Positions 1 to 8,250 of a stretch of 64,000 bases of DNA are shown here, piece after piece (the first letter of the stretch is position 1; each line of letters starts with the position of its first letter). The position numbers were made by a program, and so were the translations under genes. Source of the DNA: Shimia_B sp039815465 (GTDB taxonomy: Bacteria > Pseudomonadota > Alphaproteobacteria > Rhodobacterales > Rhodobacteraceae); NCBI GenBank assembly GCA_039815465.1, contig JBCBZG010000016.1, positions 26,729-90,728 on the forward strand, written 5' to 3'. The notes under the pieces are model-generated. The model made no database searches and was not told the origin of the DNA. It saw only the letters and a list, made by a program, of their open reading frames with translations.

Positions 1-270
1 TGCCATCCGAAGCTCGCGGAAGAGGTGCGGGAAAAGCGCGCCACCGCGGGAGGCCTCCCATTTCAGGTCCTGGCCCAGGCGGTCTGTATCCACGGCGGCC
101 AGCACCAGATCGCCTGCACCCGCAAAGTGAAGCGCGGCGGTCCCGGGCGCCTGTTCGGCGGTGGAAAAGTGGATGAACCCGTCGCTGAGGTCGATGGGCG
201 CGCCCTGGGTGGTGCCTGCGGTCACGAGGCTGTCCCATTCGGCGGGGCGGAAAATCTTGTAGATGAGCAT
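1..270 (-). CDS. DUF952 family protein (3' end outside window)
   Basis: The leftward reading frame starts with ATG at 270 and runs off the left edge, so about 90 residues are visible. The start reads MLIYKIFRPAEWDSL, followed by DGFIHFSTAEQAPGTAALHF, which is the typical beginning of the DUF952 family (small proteins with a glutathione S-transferase-like annotation history and no proven function). The stop lies outside the window. The gene is divergent from the 5'-nucleotidase-family gene, and the 116 bases between them must hold both promoters. Family assignment rests on the FIHFSTAEQ region; the biochemical role is unknown. Confidence 0.75.
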   Translation of the reverse strand, partial: MLIYKIFRPAEWDSLVTAGTTQGAPIDLSDGFIHFSTAEQAPGTAALHFAGAGDLVLAAVDTDRLGQDLKWEASRGGALFPHLFRELRMA

Positions 271-386
271 TGCGCGGTCATTGCCGCGTCAATCGCCGCG
301 ACGTCAAGCGCTATCCGTCATCAAGACGTTGCAATTCCCGGGCAACGCGTCATCGTATCAGCCATCAACATACTGGGAGATACCAA

Positions 387-1958
387 ATGCGCCTTCTCGC
401 CACTGCGTCAGCGCTCGCCATGATGGGCAGCGTCGCCGCCGCCGACTACACGCTGCATGTCATTCATATCAACGATTTGCACAGCCGGATCGAGCCCATC
501 AACCGCTTCAACAGCACCTGCGGACCCGAGGACGACGCAGAGGGCAAATGCTTTGGCGGCGTGGCGCGGGTCAAGACCATGTTCGACCAGATTCGCGCCG
601 AGCTCGCAGGGGAGAACGTCATTTTCGTGGACGCAGGCGACCAGTTCCAGGGCTCGCTGATGTACACGACCTACAAGGGCGCGGTCGAAGCTGAGATGAT
701 GAACGCCATCGGCTTTGACGTGATGGCCGTGGGCAACCACGAGTTCGACGATGGGCCCGAAAAGCTGGCCGATTTCATCGACACGGTGGATTTCCCGGTC
801 GTCTCCGGCAACCTGGACGTATTTGGCTCGAACCTGCTGTTCGGTAAGCTCAAGAACCACGCGATCCTTGACGTCGGCGGGGAACAGATCGGCATCGTGT
901 CTGCGCTGGCCACCGACACGGCAGAGACGTCGAGCCCCGGACCGACGGTTGTCTTCGAGGATGAGATCGAAGCGCTGACCGCTGACGTTGCCGCGCTTCA
1001 GGCGCAGGGCGTCAATAAGATCATCGCCGTGAACCACGTGGGCATGTCCAAGGATATGGAGATTGCGGCTGCCGTTGAGGGGCTCGATGCGGTTGTGGGT
1101 GGGCATTCCCATACGCTCTTTTCCAATACCGCGGATGGCGCACCGGATTATCCGACCAAAAGCGGCTCCACCCCCGTGGTGCAGGCGGGTGCGTATTCCA
1201 AACATGTGGGTCACCTGACGCTGACCTTTGACGACGAGGGCAACCTGACCCGCGCCATGGGCGACGTGATCCTGCTTGATGCCAGTGTCACGCCTGATCC
1301 CGTCATCCAAGCCCGCGTGGCGGAGCTGGCTGGCCCGATTGAGGAGCTTAAAGCGCGCGTCGTAGGCTCGACCACCGACATGATCGAAGGCGACCGCAGC
1401 GTGTGCCGCGCCGTCGAGTGCCCGATGGGCAATCTCGTGGCGACAGCGATGCTGGAGCGGGTGAAGTCTCAGGGCATCGACGTGGCCATCCAGAACGGCG
1501 GCGGCTTGCGGGCCTCCATTGACGCGGGCGACGTGACCATGGGCGAGGTGCTGACCGTGCTGCCGTTCCAGAACACGCTGGCCACGTTTGAGCTGAGCGG
1601 GGCAGGGATCGTGGCCGCGCTCGAAAACGGCGTGAGCCGCATCGACGACGGCGCGGGCCGCTTCCCGCAGGTTGCTGGCATGAAGTACACGTTTGACGCC
1701 GCCGCAGAGCCTGGCGCGCGGGTGAGCGATGTCATGGTCATGGTGGATGGCGCATTTGCCCCCATCGACCCTGATGCGACCTATGGCGTGGTGTCCAACA
1801 ACTACATGCGCGGCGGCGGTGACGGCTATTCCGTCTTCGCGACAGACGGCATGAACGCCTACGACTTCGGTCCCGACCTGGCTGACGTGGTCGCGGAGTT
1901 CATCGGTGAAAACGGCACGGGTGCCGCGGCCATTGACGGGCGCATCACCGCCAAATAA
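387..1958 (+). CDS. 5'-nucleotidase / metallophosphoesterase, exported
   Basis: This 523-residue protein belongs to the bimetallic 5'-nucleotidase/2',3'-cyclic phosphodiesterase (UshA-like) family, which hydrolyses extracytoplasmic nucleotides. Residues 1-19 form a signal peptide (MRLLATASALAMMGSVAAA). The N-terminal metallophosphoesterase domain shows the metal motifs HINDLHS, FVDAGDQFQGS, GNHEFD and the GGHSHT motif. The C-terminal substrate domain shows QNGGGLRASID and NNYMRGGGDGYS. I chose the ATG at 387 because it gives the signal peptide and has a GGGAGA ribosome site seven bases upstream; the frame is open further upstream without a signal. Likely periplasmic, salvaging phosphate and nucleosides. 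Confidence 0.88.
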   Translation: MRLLATASALAMMGSVAAADYTLHVIHINDLHSRIEPINRFNSTCGPEDDAEGKCFGGVARVKTMFDQIRAELAGENVIFVDAGDQFQGSLMYTTYKGAVEAEMMNAIGFDVMAVGNHEFDDGPEKLADFIDTVDFPVVSGNLDVFGSNLLFGKLKNHAILDVGGEQIGIVSALATDTAETSSPGPTVVFEDEIEALTADVAALQAQGVNKIIAVNHVGMSKDMEIAAAVEGLDAVVGGHSHTLFSNTADGAPDYPTKSGSTPVVQAGAYSKHVGHLTLTFDDEGNLTRAMGDVILLDASVTPDPVIQARVAELAGPIEELKARVVGSTTDMIEGDRSVCRAVECPMGNLVATAMLERVKSQGIDVAIQNGGGLRASIDAGDVTMGEVLTVLPFQNTLATFELSGAGIVAALENGVSRIDDGAGRFPQVAGMKYTFDAAAEPGARVSDVMVMVDGAFAPIDPDATYGVVSNNYMRGGGDGYSVFATDGMNAYDFGPDLADVVAEFIGENGTGAAAIDGRITAK

Positions 1959-2017
1959 CGACATGTTTGCGGGGCGCGTGCTTGCGCGCCCCGCAGCTTT
2001 TGCGCCAGGCTGCGGGC

Positions 2018-2680
2018 ATGTGCGGACGATTTGCGATCACGCTTCCCGACGATGCCATGGTGCAGCTCTTTGACGCTGTGCCGTCAAACGACTTGCCGGA
2101 GGGGCCCCGGTACAATGTCTGCCCCACAAACAGCATCCATGTCGTCACGGCCGAGGAGGGGCGCAGGCTCCGCCCCATGCGGTGGGGATTTTTGCCCCAC
2201 TGGTACAAAACGACGAATGGCGGACCGCTGCTGATCAATGCGCGGGCCGAAACGATCGCCGAAAAGCCGGCCTTTCGCGCTGCCTGCCGCGCACGCCGCT
2301 GCCTGATCCCCGCAACCGGGTTCTACGAATGGACCAAGGACGGGGAGGGCAACCGCCTGCCCTGGTACATCTTTCGCCACGATGGCGCGCCGCTCGTCTT
2401 TGCGGGTGTCTGGCAGGATTGGGAGCGCGACGGGGACGCCCACACCACCTGCGCCATCGTGACCTGCGCCGCCAATGCGCCCATGGCCCAGATCCACCAC
2501 CGGATGCCTGTGATCCTAGAGCCTAGCAGCTGGGCAAAATGGCTAGGAGAAAAGGGCAAAGGTGCAGCGCCGCTCATGGTCCCCAGCGCCGATGATGTGC
2601 TGCGCTTCTACCGCGTCGACCGGGCCGTGAACTCCAACCGTGCCCAAGGTCCGCAGTTGCTCGACCCCCTCGATCCATAG
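2018..2680 (+). CDS. SRAP family protein (YedK/HMCES type)
   Basis: This 220-residue protein is a SOS response-associated peptidase (SRAP). In the family the N-terminal cysteine, exposed after methionine removal, crosslinks to abasic sites in single-stranded DNA. The start is fixed by the conserved MCGRF sequence with Cys2. Other family landmarks are the RYNVCPTN segment, MRWGFLPHW, INARAET, RCLIPATGFYEW and the HHRMPVIL segment holding the active-site histidine. The frame is open 17 codons further upstream, but starting there would bury the essential cysteine. It follows the nucleotidase by about 60 bases and is followed by a double-hairpin repeat. Confidence 0.92.
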   Translation: MCGRFAITLPDDAMVQLFDAVPSNDLPEGPRYNVCPTNSIHVVTAEEGRRLRPMRWGFLPHWYKTTNGGPLLINARAETIAEKPAFRAACRARRCLIPATGFYEWTKDGEGNRLPWYIFRHDGAPLVFAGVWQDWERDGDAHTTCAIVTCAANAPMAQIHHRMPVILEPSSWAKWLGEKGKGAAPLMVPSADDVLRFYRVDRAVNSNRAQGPQLLDPLDP

Positions 2681-2685
2681 CGTAC

Positions 2686-2730
2686 AAGGCTTTTCAAAAA
2701 GCCTTGCCAAATTCCTTTGAAAGGAATTTG
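2686..2730. repeat. Double-hairpin dispersed repeat, copy 1
   Basis: Two adjacent inverted repeats: AAGGCTTTTCAAAAAGCCTT at 2686-2705 and a 23-base palindrome at 2708-2730 (arms CAAATTCCTTT and AAAGGAATTTG around a single G). The same pair, in the opposite orientation and with small differences, occurs at 37821-37866, again just downstream of a gene. The AT-rich hairpins stand out from the GC-rich surroundings. It may act as a terminator or mRNA-end structure for the SRAP gene. Confidence 0.75.
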
Positions 2731-2734
2731 CGCC

Positions 2735-2761
2735 CAAGAAAAAGCCGCCCGAGGGCGGCTT
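2735..2761 (-). terminator. Rho-independent terminator of the rhodanese gene
   Basis: AAGCCGCCCGAGGGCGGCTT at 2742-2761 is a perfect stem with a short loop. Read on the minus strand it is followed by TTTTTCTTG, the T-run of an intrinsic terminator. It lies about 70 bases past the rhodanese stop codon on that strand. Confidence 0.8.
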
Positions 2762-2830
2762 AAGTTGGGGAGGAAACTTGATTGTTTCCACCTACCAAAC
2801 GATTCGGGCGAAACTTGGGCACTGTTTCCG

Positions 2831-3229
2831 CTACGTGTCGGCGCGTTCGACGGGGCCGCCCTGAGCCTCCCACGTGCTGAAGCCCTCGCGCAGATGCGCG
2901 GCTGTGAACCCCATGTCTTGCAGTGTGGCCACGGTGAGCGCGCTGCGCCAGCCTGAGGCGCAGTGAAACACGTAGCGCTTCGACGGATCGCCAAAGATCG
3001 GCTTGTGATAGGGGCTGTCGGGGTCCACCCAGAACTCGATCATGCCGCGGGGGGCGTGAAAGCTGCCGGGGATGAAGCCGCTGCGCTGGCGTTCGCGGAC
3101 ATCGCGGATATCTACGACGACGAGGTCGGGGTCACCCAGCCGCGCGATCAAGTCGGGGGTCTCTACCTCTTCGATCCGGGCGCGGGCTTTCGCCACCATT
3201 TCTGCTGCGGTTACGTTGAGCTTTGTCAT
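2831..3229 (-). CDS. Rhodanese-like domain protein
   Basis: A 132-residue single-domain rhodanese. Family members carry sulfur as a persulfide on an active-site cysteine. The CH2A-type segment VVVDIRDVRERQRSGFIPGS and the active-site loop HCASGWRS, with Cys at its second position, are both present, as is the closing LREGFSTWEAQGGP. An N-terminal extension of about 30 residues (TAAEMVAKARARIEEV) precedes the domain and is common in alphaproteobacterial members. No signal peptide is seen, so it is cytoplasmic. It is divergent from the SDR gene and is followed by a clear intrinsic terminator. The sulfur acceptor is unknown. Confidence 0.88.
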   Translation of the reverse strand: MTKLNVTAAEMVAKARARIEEVETPDLIARLGDPDLVVVDIRDVRERQRSGFIPGSFHAPRGMIEFWVDPDSPYHKPIFGDPSKRYVFHCASGWRSALTVATLQDMGFTAAHLREGFSTWEAQGGPVERADT

Positions 3230-3295
3230 CTCTTCACCCTTTCCCCGGCGCGTGCTTTGAGCTTAGGTGACGCCAAATCAGCGGGGAGGACAAGC

Positions 3296-4039
3296 ATGGC
3301 TGAGAAATTCGCACTCATCACCGGCGGGGCGCGGGGCATAGGCTACGCGTGCGCGGAGGCCCTCAAAGAGGACGGGCACCGCATCCTGATCGCGGATGTG
3401 AATGAAGAGGGCGCGGTGGAGGCTGCCGAAAAGCTTGGCGGCGCGGGCTATGGCTGTGATATGGGCGACAAGGCGCAGATCGCGGCGCTGTTTGACACGA
3501 TCGAGGCCGAGCACGGCGCGCTTAGTGTGCTGGTAAACAACGCGGGCCTCGCCATGCCCAAGGACTTCTTCGAGACGACGCCCGAGGACTGGCAATACGT
3601 GATCGACGTGAACCTGACGGGCGTGTTCCTTGCCACCCAACGCGCGGCCAAGGGCATGGTCGCAGCAGGGATCGAAGGCGCGATTGTGAATATGTCGTCG
3701 ATCAATGCGCAGGTCTCCATCCCCTCGATTGCTGCTTATTGCGCGTCGAAGGGTGGGGTCATGCAGCTGACAAAGTCGTCGTCGCTGGCGCTCGCGCCCC
3801 ACAATATCCGCGTGAACGCTGTAGGGCCTGGGTCGATTGATACCGCGATGCTCGCAGGCGTGAACGCAGATCCCGCAGCTATGGCGCGGATGATGAGCCG
3901 TACGCCTTTGGGTCGTGTTGGCAGCCCCCAAGAGATCGGAGATGTGGTGGCGTTCCTGGCCTCGTCCAAGGCGAGCTACATCACGGGCGAGACGATCTAT
4001 GTGGATGGTGGGCGTCTCGGGCTGAATTATACGGTTTGA
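3296..4039 (+). CDS. Short-chain dehydrogenase/reductase (SDR)
   Basis: A 247-residue classical SDR that oxidises or reduces a hydroxyl/keto group with NAD(P). Visible motifs are the cofactor site TGGARGIG near residue 10, NNAG near residue 80, the catalytic serine in NMSSINAQ, the YCASK active site and PGSIDT. The C-terminus DGGRLGLNYTV is typical of 3-oxoacyl reductase/sugar dehydrogenase-like SDRs. The ATG at 3296 follows a GGGGAGGA ribosome site; the same frame is open upstream but only as antisense of the rhodanese gene. It converges on the SnoaL gene cluster, so it may serve the same pathway, but that is inference. The substrate cannot be read from the sequence. Confidence 0.88.
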   Translation: MAEKFALITGGARGIGYACAEALKEDGHRILIADVNEEGAVEAAEKLGGAGYGCDMGDKAQIAALFDTIEAEHGALSVLVNNAGLAMPKDFFETTPEDWQYVIDVNLTGVFLATQRAAKGMVAAGIEGAIVNMSSINAQVSIPSIAAYCASKGGVMQLTKSSSLALAPHNIRVNAVGPGSIDTAMLAGVNADPAAMARMMSRTPLGRVGSPQEIGDVVAFLASSKASYITGETIYVDGGRLGLNYTV

Positions 4040-4070
4040 TCCTGCCCCTAGTTTGAGCGCTGAGGGCTGG

Positions 4071-4119
4071 CCCCGACCGAGGGTGGGGGTGAAGCCCCCG
4101 CCCGTGGGGGCGGTCGGGG
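4071..4119. terminator. Inverted repeat between convergent genes, possible bidirectional terminator
   Basis: CCCCGACCG at 4071-4079 is exactly complementary to CGGTCGGGG at 4111-4119. Inside lie further pairing segments (GGGGG at 4085-4089 with CCCCC at 4095-4099). It lies between the SDR stop (4039) and the stop of the leftward SnoaL gene (4151). No clear T-run follows on either side, so termination is only presumed. Confidence 0.5.
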
Positions 4120-4150
4120 GCTGCCCGTTGGTTCCCACCGGGCGTGCGCT

Positions 4151-5143
4151 CTATTCTGTAGCAGCGTCCCCAACCCGCCCGAGCAGATCGATCCCCTGCA
4201 TCATAAAGAAATGCGGCAGGTCGATGAATATCCAGTTCTCCGCCAGCTTGTCCCCTTCGCGCCGATAGAGGTCGATGATGCGCATATCGGCGGGGGTGTC
4301 ATTCGGCTCCTCGCCCAGATAGCCCTTTGATTTCAGCGTGATGCTGGGGTAGCCGAAGAAGCCGCCATAGTGGCCTTCGCCCAGGCGGGCGACGTGCTCG
4401 GTGAAGCCCACGAACTCTAACTCCGCCTCGAACGGGTGGGTGTGGCCGCGATTGTAGCCGTCGTAAAACGCGCTGGCGCCGATGCCGCCGGGGCCGAACC
4501 AGGTCATGTCGGACGTCCAGAAATTCGACAGGTGGTCATCGGGGGAGGTGAGCCCGCCGCCGCGGAGTTCGGCCACCATAGCAGCGATAAGCTCGACGGT
4601 TTCGCGGCCCACCGCGTTGTCCTGGGGGGCGTAGAGCAGCCCGTCATGGGTGCGGGGGGCCGGCGTCAGCGTCTCCAGCCCCGTGGTGCGCGCGATGGGG
4701 GAGCGGCCGTCCTGGGCGAGGAAGTTCAGGATGTCGACGTAATGCGCGGTCTCCGCGATCTTGCCGCCTTCAATCCGGTGGAATTCACAGTAGCGCAGCA
4801 GGCCGACTTTGCGCGATGGTGCGATGCCCAGCCACGGCGCGTCCCAGAGGCTTAGCATATGGCCCATCTCCACCACCCAGATGCTCTCGAACCCGTCGAT
4901 CTGGTTTTGCCCAGCAAAGAAGATGTCGGGGCGGCGCTGCATGGGGCCCATGGCGGATTTGAGCGGGTCCCAGAACTCACGGCCCGCAGGCGCGGCCCCG
5001 TTGAGCGTGTGCCAGGGGTGCATCCCGCGCCAAAGGTAGTCGTCTGTGACGTGCGGGGCGATGGCGGCGGCGCTATCCGTGGCGGCGTCGAGGTCGGCAT
5101 GGAAGGCACGCACGAGCGCTTTGGCGGCAGCGAGGTCAGCCAT
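4151..5143 (-). CDS. Tandem SnoaL/NTF2-like domain protein, paralog 1
   Basis: A 330-residue protein made of two consecutive SnoaL/NTF2-like alpha+beta cone folds, the fold used by polyketide cyclases and small isomerases or dehydratases. It shares many blocks with the proteins at 6281-7270 and 10737-11750: QRRPDIFFAG, a WVVEMGH block, the linker PRTHDGLLYAP, WFGPGGIGAS, a GHTHPFE block, and the C-terminal RIIDLYRREGDKLAENWIFI. No signal peptide or membrane segment is seen. Its start overlaps the end of the upstream gene by eight bases, so the two are probably co-translated. The substrate is unknown; the adjacent ABC importer suggests catabolism of an imported compound. Confidence 0.75.
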   Translation of the reverse strand: MADLAAAKALVRAFHADLDAATDSAAAIAPHVTDDYLWRGMHPWHTLNGAAPAGREFWDPLKSAMGPMQRRPDIFFAGQNQIDGFESIWVVEMGHMLSLWDAPWLGIAPSRKVGLLRYCEFHRIEGGKIAETAHYVDILNFLAQDGRSPIARTTGLETLTPAPRTHDGLLYAPQDNAVGRETVELIAAMVAELRGGGLTSPDDHLSNFWTSDMTWFGPGGIGASAFYDGYNRGHTHPFEAELEFVGFTEHVARLGEGHYGGFFGYPSITLKSKGYLGEEPNDTPADMRIIDLYRREGDKLAENWIFIDLPHFFMMQGIDLLGRVGDAATE

Positions 5144-6284
5144 CGAGGCGCGCCTTTGCGATCTGCATCATCAGGTCGAGCTCGTTGAAGAGCTGCCATT
5201 CCTGTTCGACCCTGCCATTTTTCACCCGCTGCTGCGTGATGCCCCAGATCTGGCAGAGCGCGCCAGTGGGCTCGCGGTAGAGCGTGCCGCCGGAATGGGT
5301 TCCTTCCGCGCTCCAACGGGTGGAGATGAGGTAGCCGTCGGCGTCGTTGCCCATCCAGTAGACCTCGTCCACTTGCAGGGTGAAGTCGGGGAAACAGGCG
5401 CGGAGTTCGGAGACATAGGCGCTGTAGGCATCTGGCCCGCCAAAGCAGCGGATGGTTGTGCCCTCGAACTGGGCATCGGGGGCGTAGGTCGCGGCGACCA
5501 TGGACCCGTCGCCATTCCAGATGTTGTCGTGGAGTTGGCGGGCAAAGGCGTCGGGGTCGAAGCCATCGACCGGTTCGCCTTCGGACAGCGGGGCCGGGGG
5601 CCGGGCCGTGCTGCGGAGGTCGTCCCAAATCGCGGCGGTGCGGGGCCAGCCCGCGGGCGGGTTGGCGGCGAGGCGTTCCGCCTCCTCCCACAGGTCGATG
5701 CCCAGCTGTTTGAGCATAGCGGAGGTGTTGTAGAGCACATGTTCGAGGAAAATATCGTTCCCCTTAGCCACGCAGTTGGCGATGACCATCACGTTAACGC
5801 TCGCGCCTGTGGCGTCGCCATAGCGGCTGGGGCCGGTATTTGTGCCCTTGATACGGGTGAGGTGGGAGGTGTGGAAGCCTTTGTCCGCGTCGCCGGCCCA
5901 GATGACTTCTTCTGCGTCGAGGATGATGTCGGGGAAGGCGCCCGTGGTGTGGTGGGTGTCGGCGATAATTTTCGCATTGCCGGTTTGCAGGCCGTAATCG
6001 TCGAACACCACGCTGTCGTCGGAGTAGCAGTCGCCGATATAGTCGACCTCCCGCGCGGCGGTTTCCCAGATGCGGTAGGTGATGCGCACAATATAGTCGA
6101 CGATGTTGCGGTATTCGGGGTCAAAGCCGGGCATGTCCTGCGCGGGCCCGAGGTAGGGCGGGATGCGATGCGCGCCGCCCTTCGTATAGTCCGCGAGCGA
6201 GATGCTGAAATCTGTGGGCATGTCCGCGCGCGTCAGTGGGGCTGCGGGCAGGTTGCTCTGGGAGCGGTCGGGTTTGAACGTCAT
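5136..6284 (-). CDS. Tandem SnoaL-like protein, divergent 382-residue type
   Basis: A 382-residue cytoplasmic protein with two SnoaL-like halves. The first half (about residues 45-200) contains DDSVVFDDYG and a FPDIILDAEEVIWAG stretch; the second (about 230-370) contains YAPDAQFEGTTIRCFGG and CFPDFTLQVDEVYWMG. The FPDxxLxxxEVxWxG signature in both halves is characteristic of SnoaL/ester cyclase-type proteins. It differs in sequence from the three paralogs around it. The ATG at 6284 overlaps the upstream stop as ATGA and has GGAGGAG in front; the longer open frame to 6353 lies inside the upstream gene. Function unknown, perhaps a hydratase, cyclase or isomerase. Confidence 0.75.
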   Translation of the reverse strand: MTFKPDRSQSNLPAAPLTRADMPTDFSISLADYTKGGAHRIPPYLGPAQDMPGFDPEYRNIVDYIVRITYRIWETAAREVDYIGDCYSDDSVVFDDYGLQTGNAKIIADTHHTTGAFPDIILDAEEVIWAGDADKGFHTSHLTRIKGTNTGPSRYGDATGASVNVMVIANCVAKGNDIFLEHVLYNTSAMLKQLGIDLWEEAERLAANPPAGWPRTAAIWDDLRSTARPPAPLSEGEPVDGFDPDAFARQLHDNIWNGDGSMVAATYAPDAQFEGTTIRCFGGPDAYSAYVSELRACFPDFTLQVDEVYWMGNDADGYLISTRWSAEGTHSGGTLYREPTGALCQIWGITQQRVKNGRVEQEWQLFNELDLMMQIAKARLDG

Positions 6285-7270
6285 GTCGTAGTCTCCTCCA
6301 ACAAGTCGATGTTTTGCTGCGCGAGGAAGTGCAGCATGTCGATAAATATCCAATTCTCGGCGATCTTTGTGCCGTCTCGGCGGTAGAGGTCCACGACCCG
6401 CATCTCTGCCAGCGCGTCACTCGCGGGCGCGCCCATGTAGTCGCCGATGTTGCGCATCCTCAGACACGGCCACCACATCACCGCGCTAAAGCGGCCCTCG
6501 GCGCAGGCGAGCTCCCAGTCCACGATGTCCTGGGTGTCGAGCTTGTCCTCAAAGGGGCCCGTATGCCCGCGGCGGTAGCCGGAGAAGCCCAGGCTCGCGC
6601 CGATGCCCGCGGGGCCGAACCAGTTCATGTCCGTGTGCCAGAAGCGGGTCATGTGGTCGGCGGGGGAGGTGTAGCTTTTGGCGAGGTCGGCGAGCATGTC
6701 GGTGGTGAGCGTGTGTGTCTCAGCCGTCTCGGATGCGTCATGAGGGCCGAGCCCGTCATGGGTTTTTGGCCCCGGCATCATGAAATGCCCACCCGTTTGA
6801 TGCGCGGCATAGGGATTGCGCCCGGCCTGCGTGAGCACGGCGAGGAGGTCAAAGAACTCCACCATCTCCGCGATCTTGTCGCCCTCCATCCGGGCGAAAG
6901 TGACATAGGGGATGAAGGTCGCCTTACCCGTGGGGGCGATGCCGAGCCAGGGTGCGGTAAAGTCGCCAATGAGATGGCCCATGGAGACCGCCCAGACGGG
7001 CGCTTCGCCGCGCTGGTGGTCGTGGCTGGCAAAGTGGATGTCGGGCCGCCGTTGCAGCGTGGTCATCGCCGCCTTGAGCGGGCTCCAGACTGTGGCTGCG
7101 AGCGCCTCTGGCCCCGTAAGCTCGTAGAATGGCCGAACACCGCGATAGGCGAAGTCCGGGGTAAGCGTGTCTGCGCAAACCGCCGCCGTCTCCGCGCCGG
7201 GTGCGGCGCGGTCTAAGGATGTTTGGAACTGGGTGAGCCGCGCAGCGGCGTCGGATAGTCTATCCGTCAT
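6281..7270 (-). CDS. Tandem SnoaL/NTF2-like domain protein, paralog 2
   Basis: A 329-residue paralog of the proteins at 4151-5143 and 10737-11750, with the same order of blocks: QRRPDIHFAS, WAVSMGH, PKTHDGLGP linker, WFGPAGIGAS, GHTGPFE and MRVVDLYRRDGTKIAENWIF. The ATG at 7270 is preceded by CGGAG at a good distance; an alternative start at 7303 would add 11 residues. It ends in an ATGA overlap with the next gene. Only 98 bases separate it from the permease gene upstream on the same strand, so it could be transcribed with the transporter. The linker reads GLGPHD instead of GLLYxP, so it is the most diverged of the three. Confidence 0.75.
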   Translation of the reverse strand: MTDRLSDAAARLTQFQTSLDRAAPGAETAAVCADTLTPDFAYRGVRPFYELTGPEALAATVWSPLKAAMTTLQRRPDIHFASHDHQRGEAPVWAVSMGHLIGDFTAPWLGIAPTGKATFIPYVTFARMEGDKIAEMVEFFDLLAVLTQAGRNPYAAHQTGGHFMMPGPKTHDGLGPHDASETAETHTLTTDMLADLAKSYTSPADHMTRFWHTDMNWFGPAGIGASLGFSGYRRGHTGPFEDKLDTQDIVDWELACAEGRFSAVMWWPCLRMRNIGDYMGAPASDALAEMRVVDLYRRDGTKIAENWIFIDMLHFLAQQNIDLLEETTT

Positions 7271-7368
7271 ATCTGAACTCCGTGATCTGTGCCGATTTTG
7301 CAAAGGGCAAAGATCCTAGTTCAGCAGGCCGTCTCCCACATACCAGACCACGGTTGGGGCGTGCGCAA

Positions 7369-8250
7369 TCATCCCTTCACCGCGCCCGCTGTCAGGCCGC
7401 TCACAATCTGGCGCTGGAAGAATAGAATGAGGAAGAAGAGCGGGATGATGGAGCTCACCACCGCCGACACCGCAAACATCACGTTGCCTTGCTCCCGGAC
7501 AGACCCAAGGAAGCTCTCGATACGCGGGATCATCGTCTGGTTTTCAGCGCTCAGCAGCATCGCGGTGATGGCGAAGTCGTTATAGGCGAGCAAGAAGCTG
7601 AAGAGCCCCGTGGTGATCACCCCAGGCCACATCACCGGCACGATCACGTGCCAGAACGCCTGAAACCTGTTGCATCCATCGACCATGGCGCTTTCGTCCA
7701 AGTCTTTGGGGATGTTGAGAAAGAAGGAATGCAGCATCCAAAGCGTGAAGGGCTGGTTGATGGCCACGAGCACGATGATCGTCGTCGAAAGCCGCCCCCA
7801 AAGGTTCCATTCAAAGAAGGGCAGGAGGTAGCCGGACACGAGCGTGATATGCGGCATCGCGCGGAACACGAGCGCGGCAATGAGCAGCCAGAACGCGTAG
7901 CGGAAGCCAGAGCGCGCCAGCGCGTAGCCGCCGAGTGTGCCGAGCGTGAGCGAGATCACCACCGTGCAGACCACAACGATGGAGGTGTTGATGACGTTGC
8001 GCCAGAACTCCTCCTGAATCCACGCACCGTAGTATCCGTTGCCGGTAAAGGCCCCGCCCGTTTCGCGGATGGTGAGCATGCCGTAGATGGCATTGCGCCA
8101 GTCAGCCTTTGAGAAGAAATCGCCCTGAACCTTGAACGATCCCCAGACCGTCCAGATGAACGGCCCCATGGCGATGATGAGCCAGAAGACCACCATTGCG
8201 GATGCGAACCAGGTGAAAAAGCCGCGGGGGTTTTGAGCCGATACGGACAT
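7369..8250 (-). CDS. Sugar-type ABC transporter permease (MalG-like)
   Basis: A 293-residue inner-membrane permease of the carbohydrate-type ABC importer family. About six membrane segments can be seen, with the cytoplasmic EAA loop recognisable as DESAMVDGCNRFQAFWHVIV, the contact site for the ATPase. It overlaps the upstream permease gene by one base (TAATG), so translation is coupled. Together with the other permease and the binding protein it forms an importer; no ATPase gene lies next to it. The solute is not readable, but the flanking SnoaL genes suggest something other than a standard sugar. Confidence 0.88.
   Translation of the reverse strand: MSVSAQNPRGFFTWFASAMVVFWLIIAMGPFIWTVWGSFKVQGDFFSKADWRNAIYGMLTIRETGGAFTGNGYYGAWIQEEFWRNVINTSIVVVCTVVISLTLGTLGGYALARSGFRYAFWLLIAALVFRAMPHITLVSGYLLPFFEWNLWGRLSTTIIVLVAINQPFTLWMLHSFFLNIPKDLDESAMVDGCNRFQAFWHVIVPVMWPGVITTGLFSFLLAYNDFAITAMLLSAENQTMIPRIESFLGSVREQGNVMFAVSAVVSSIIPLFFLILFFQRQIVSGLTAGAVKG

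Noticed and set aside
408..1964. Long open frame on the minus strand opposite the 5'-nucleotidase-family gene
   Set aside because: His/Arg-rich text without motifs; it is the typical antisense shadow of a GC-rich gene.
5046..6386. 446-codon open frame on the plus strand across the SnoaL genes
   Set aside because: It is antisense to two well-supported genes and shows no family signature.
7365..7380. CAATCATCC near the end of the permease gene resembles the motif
   Set aside because: Only nine bases match, the right half is missing and it overlaps the stop codon of a gene with no start nearby.
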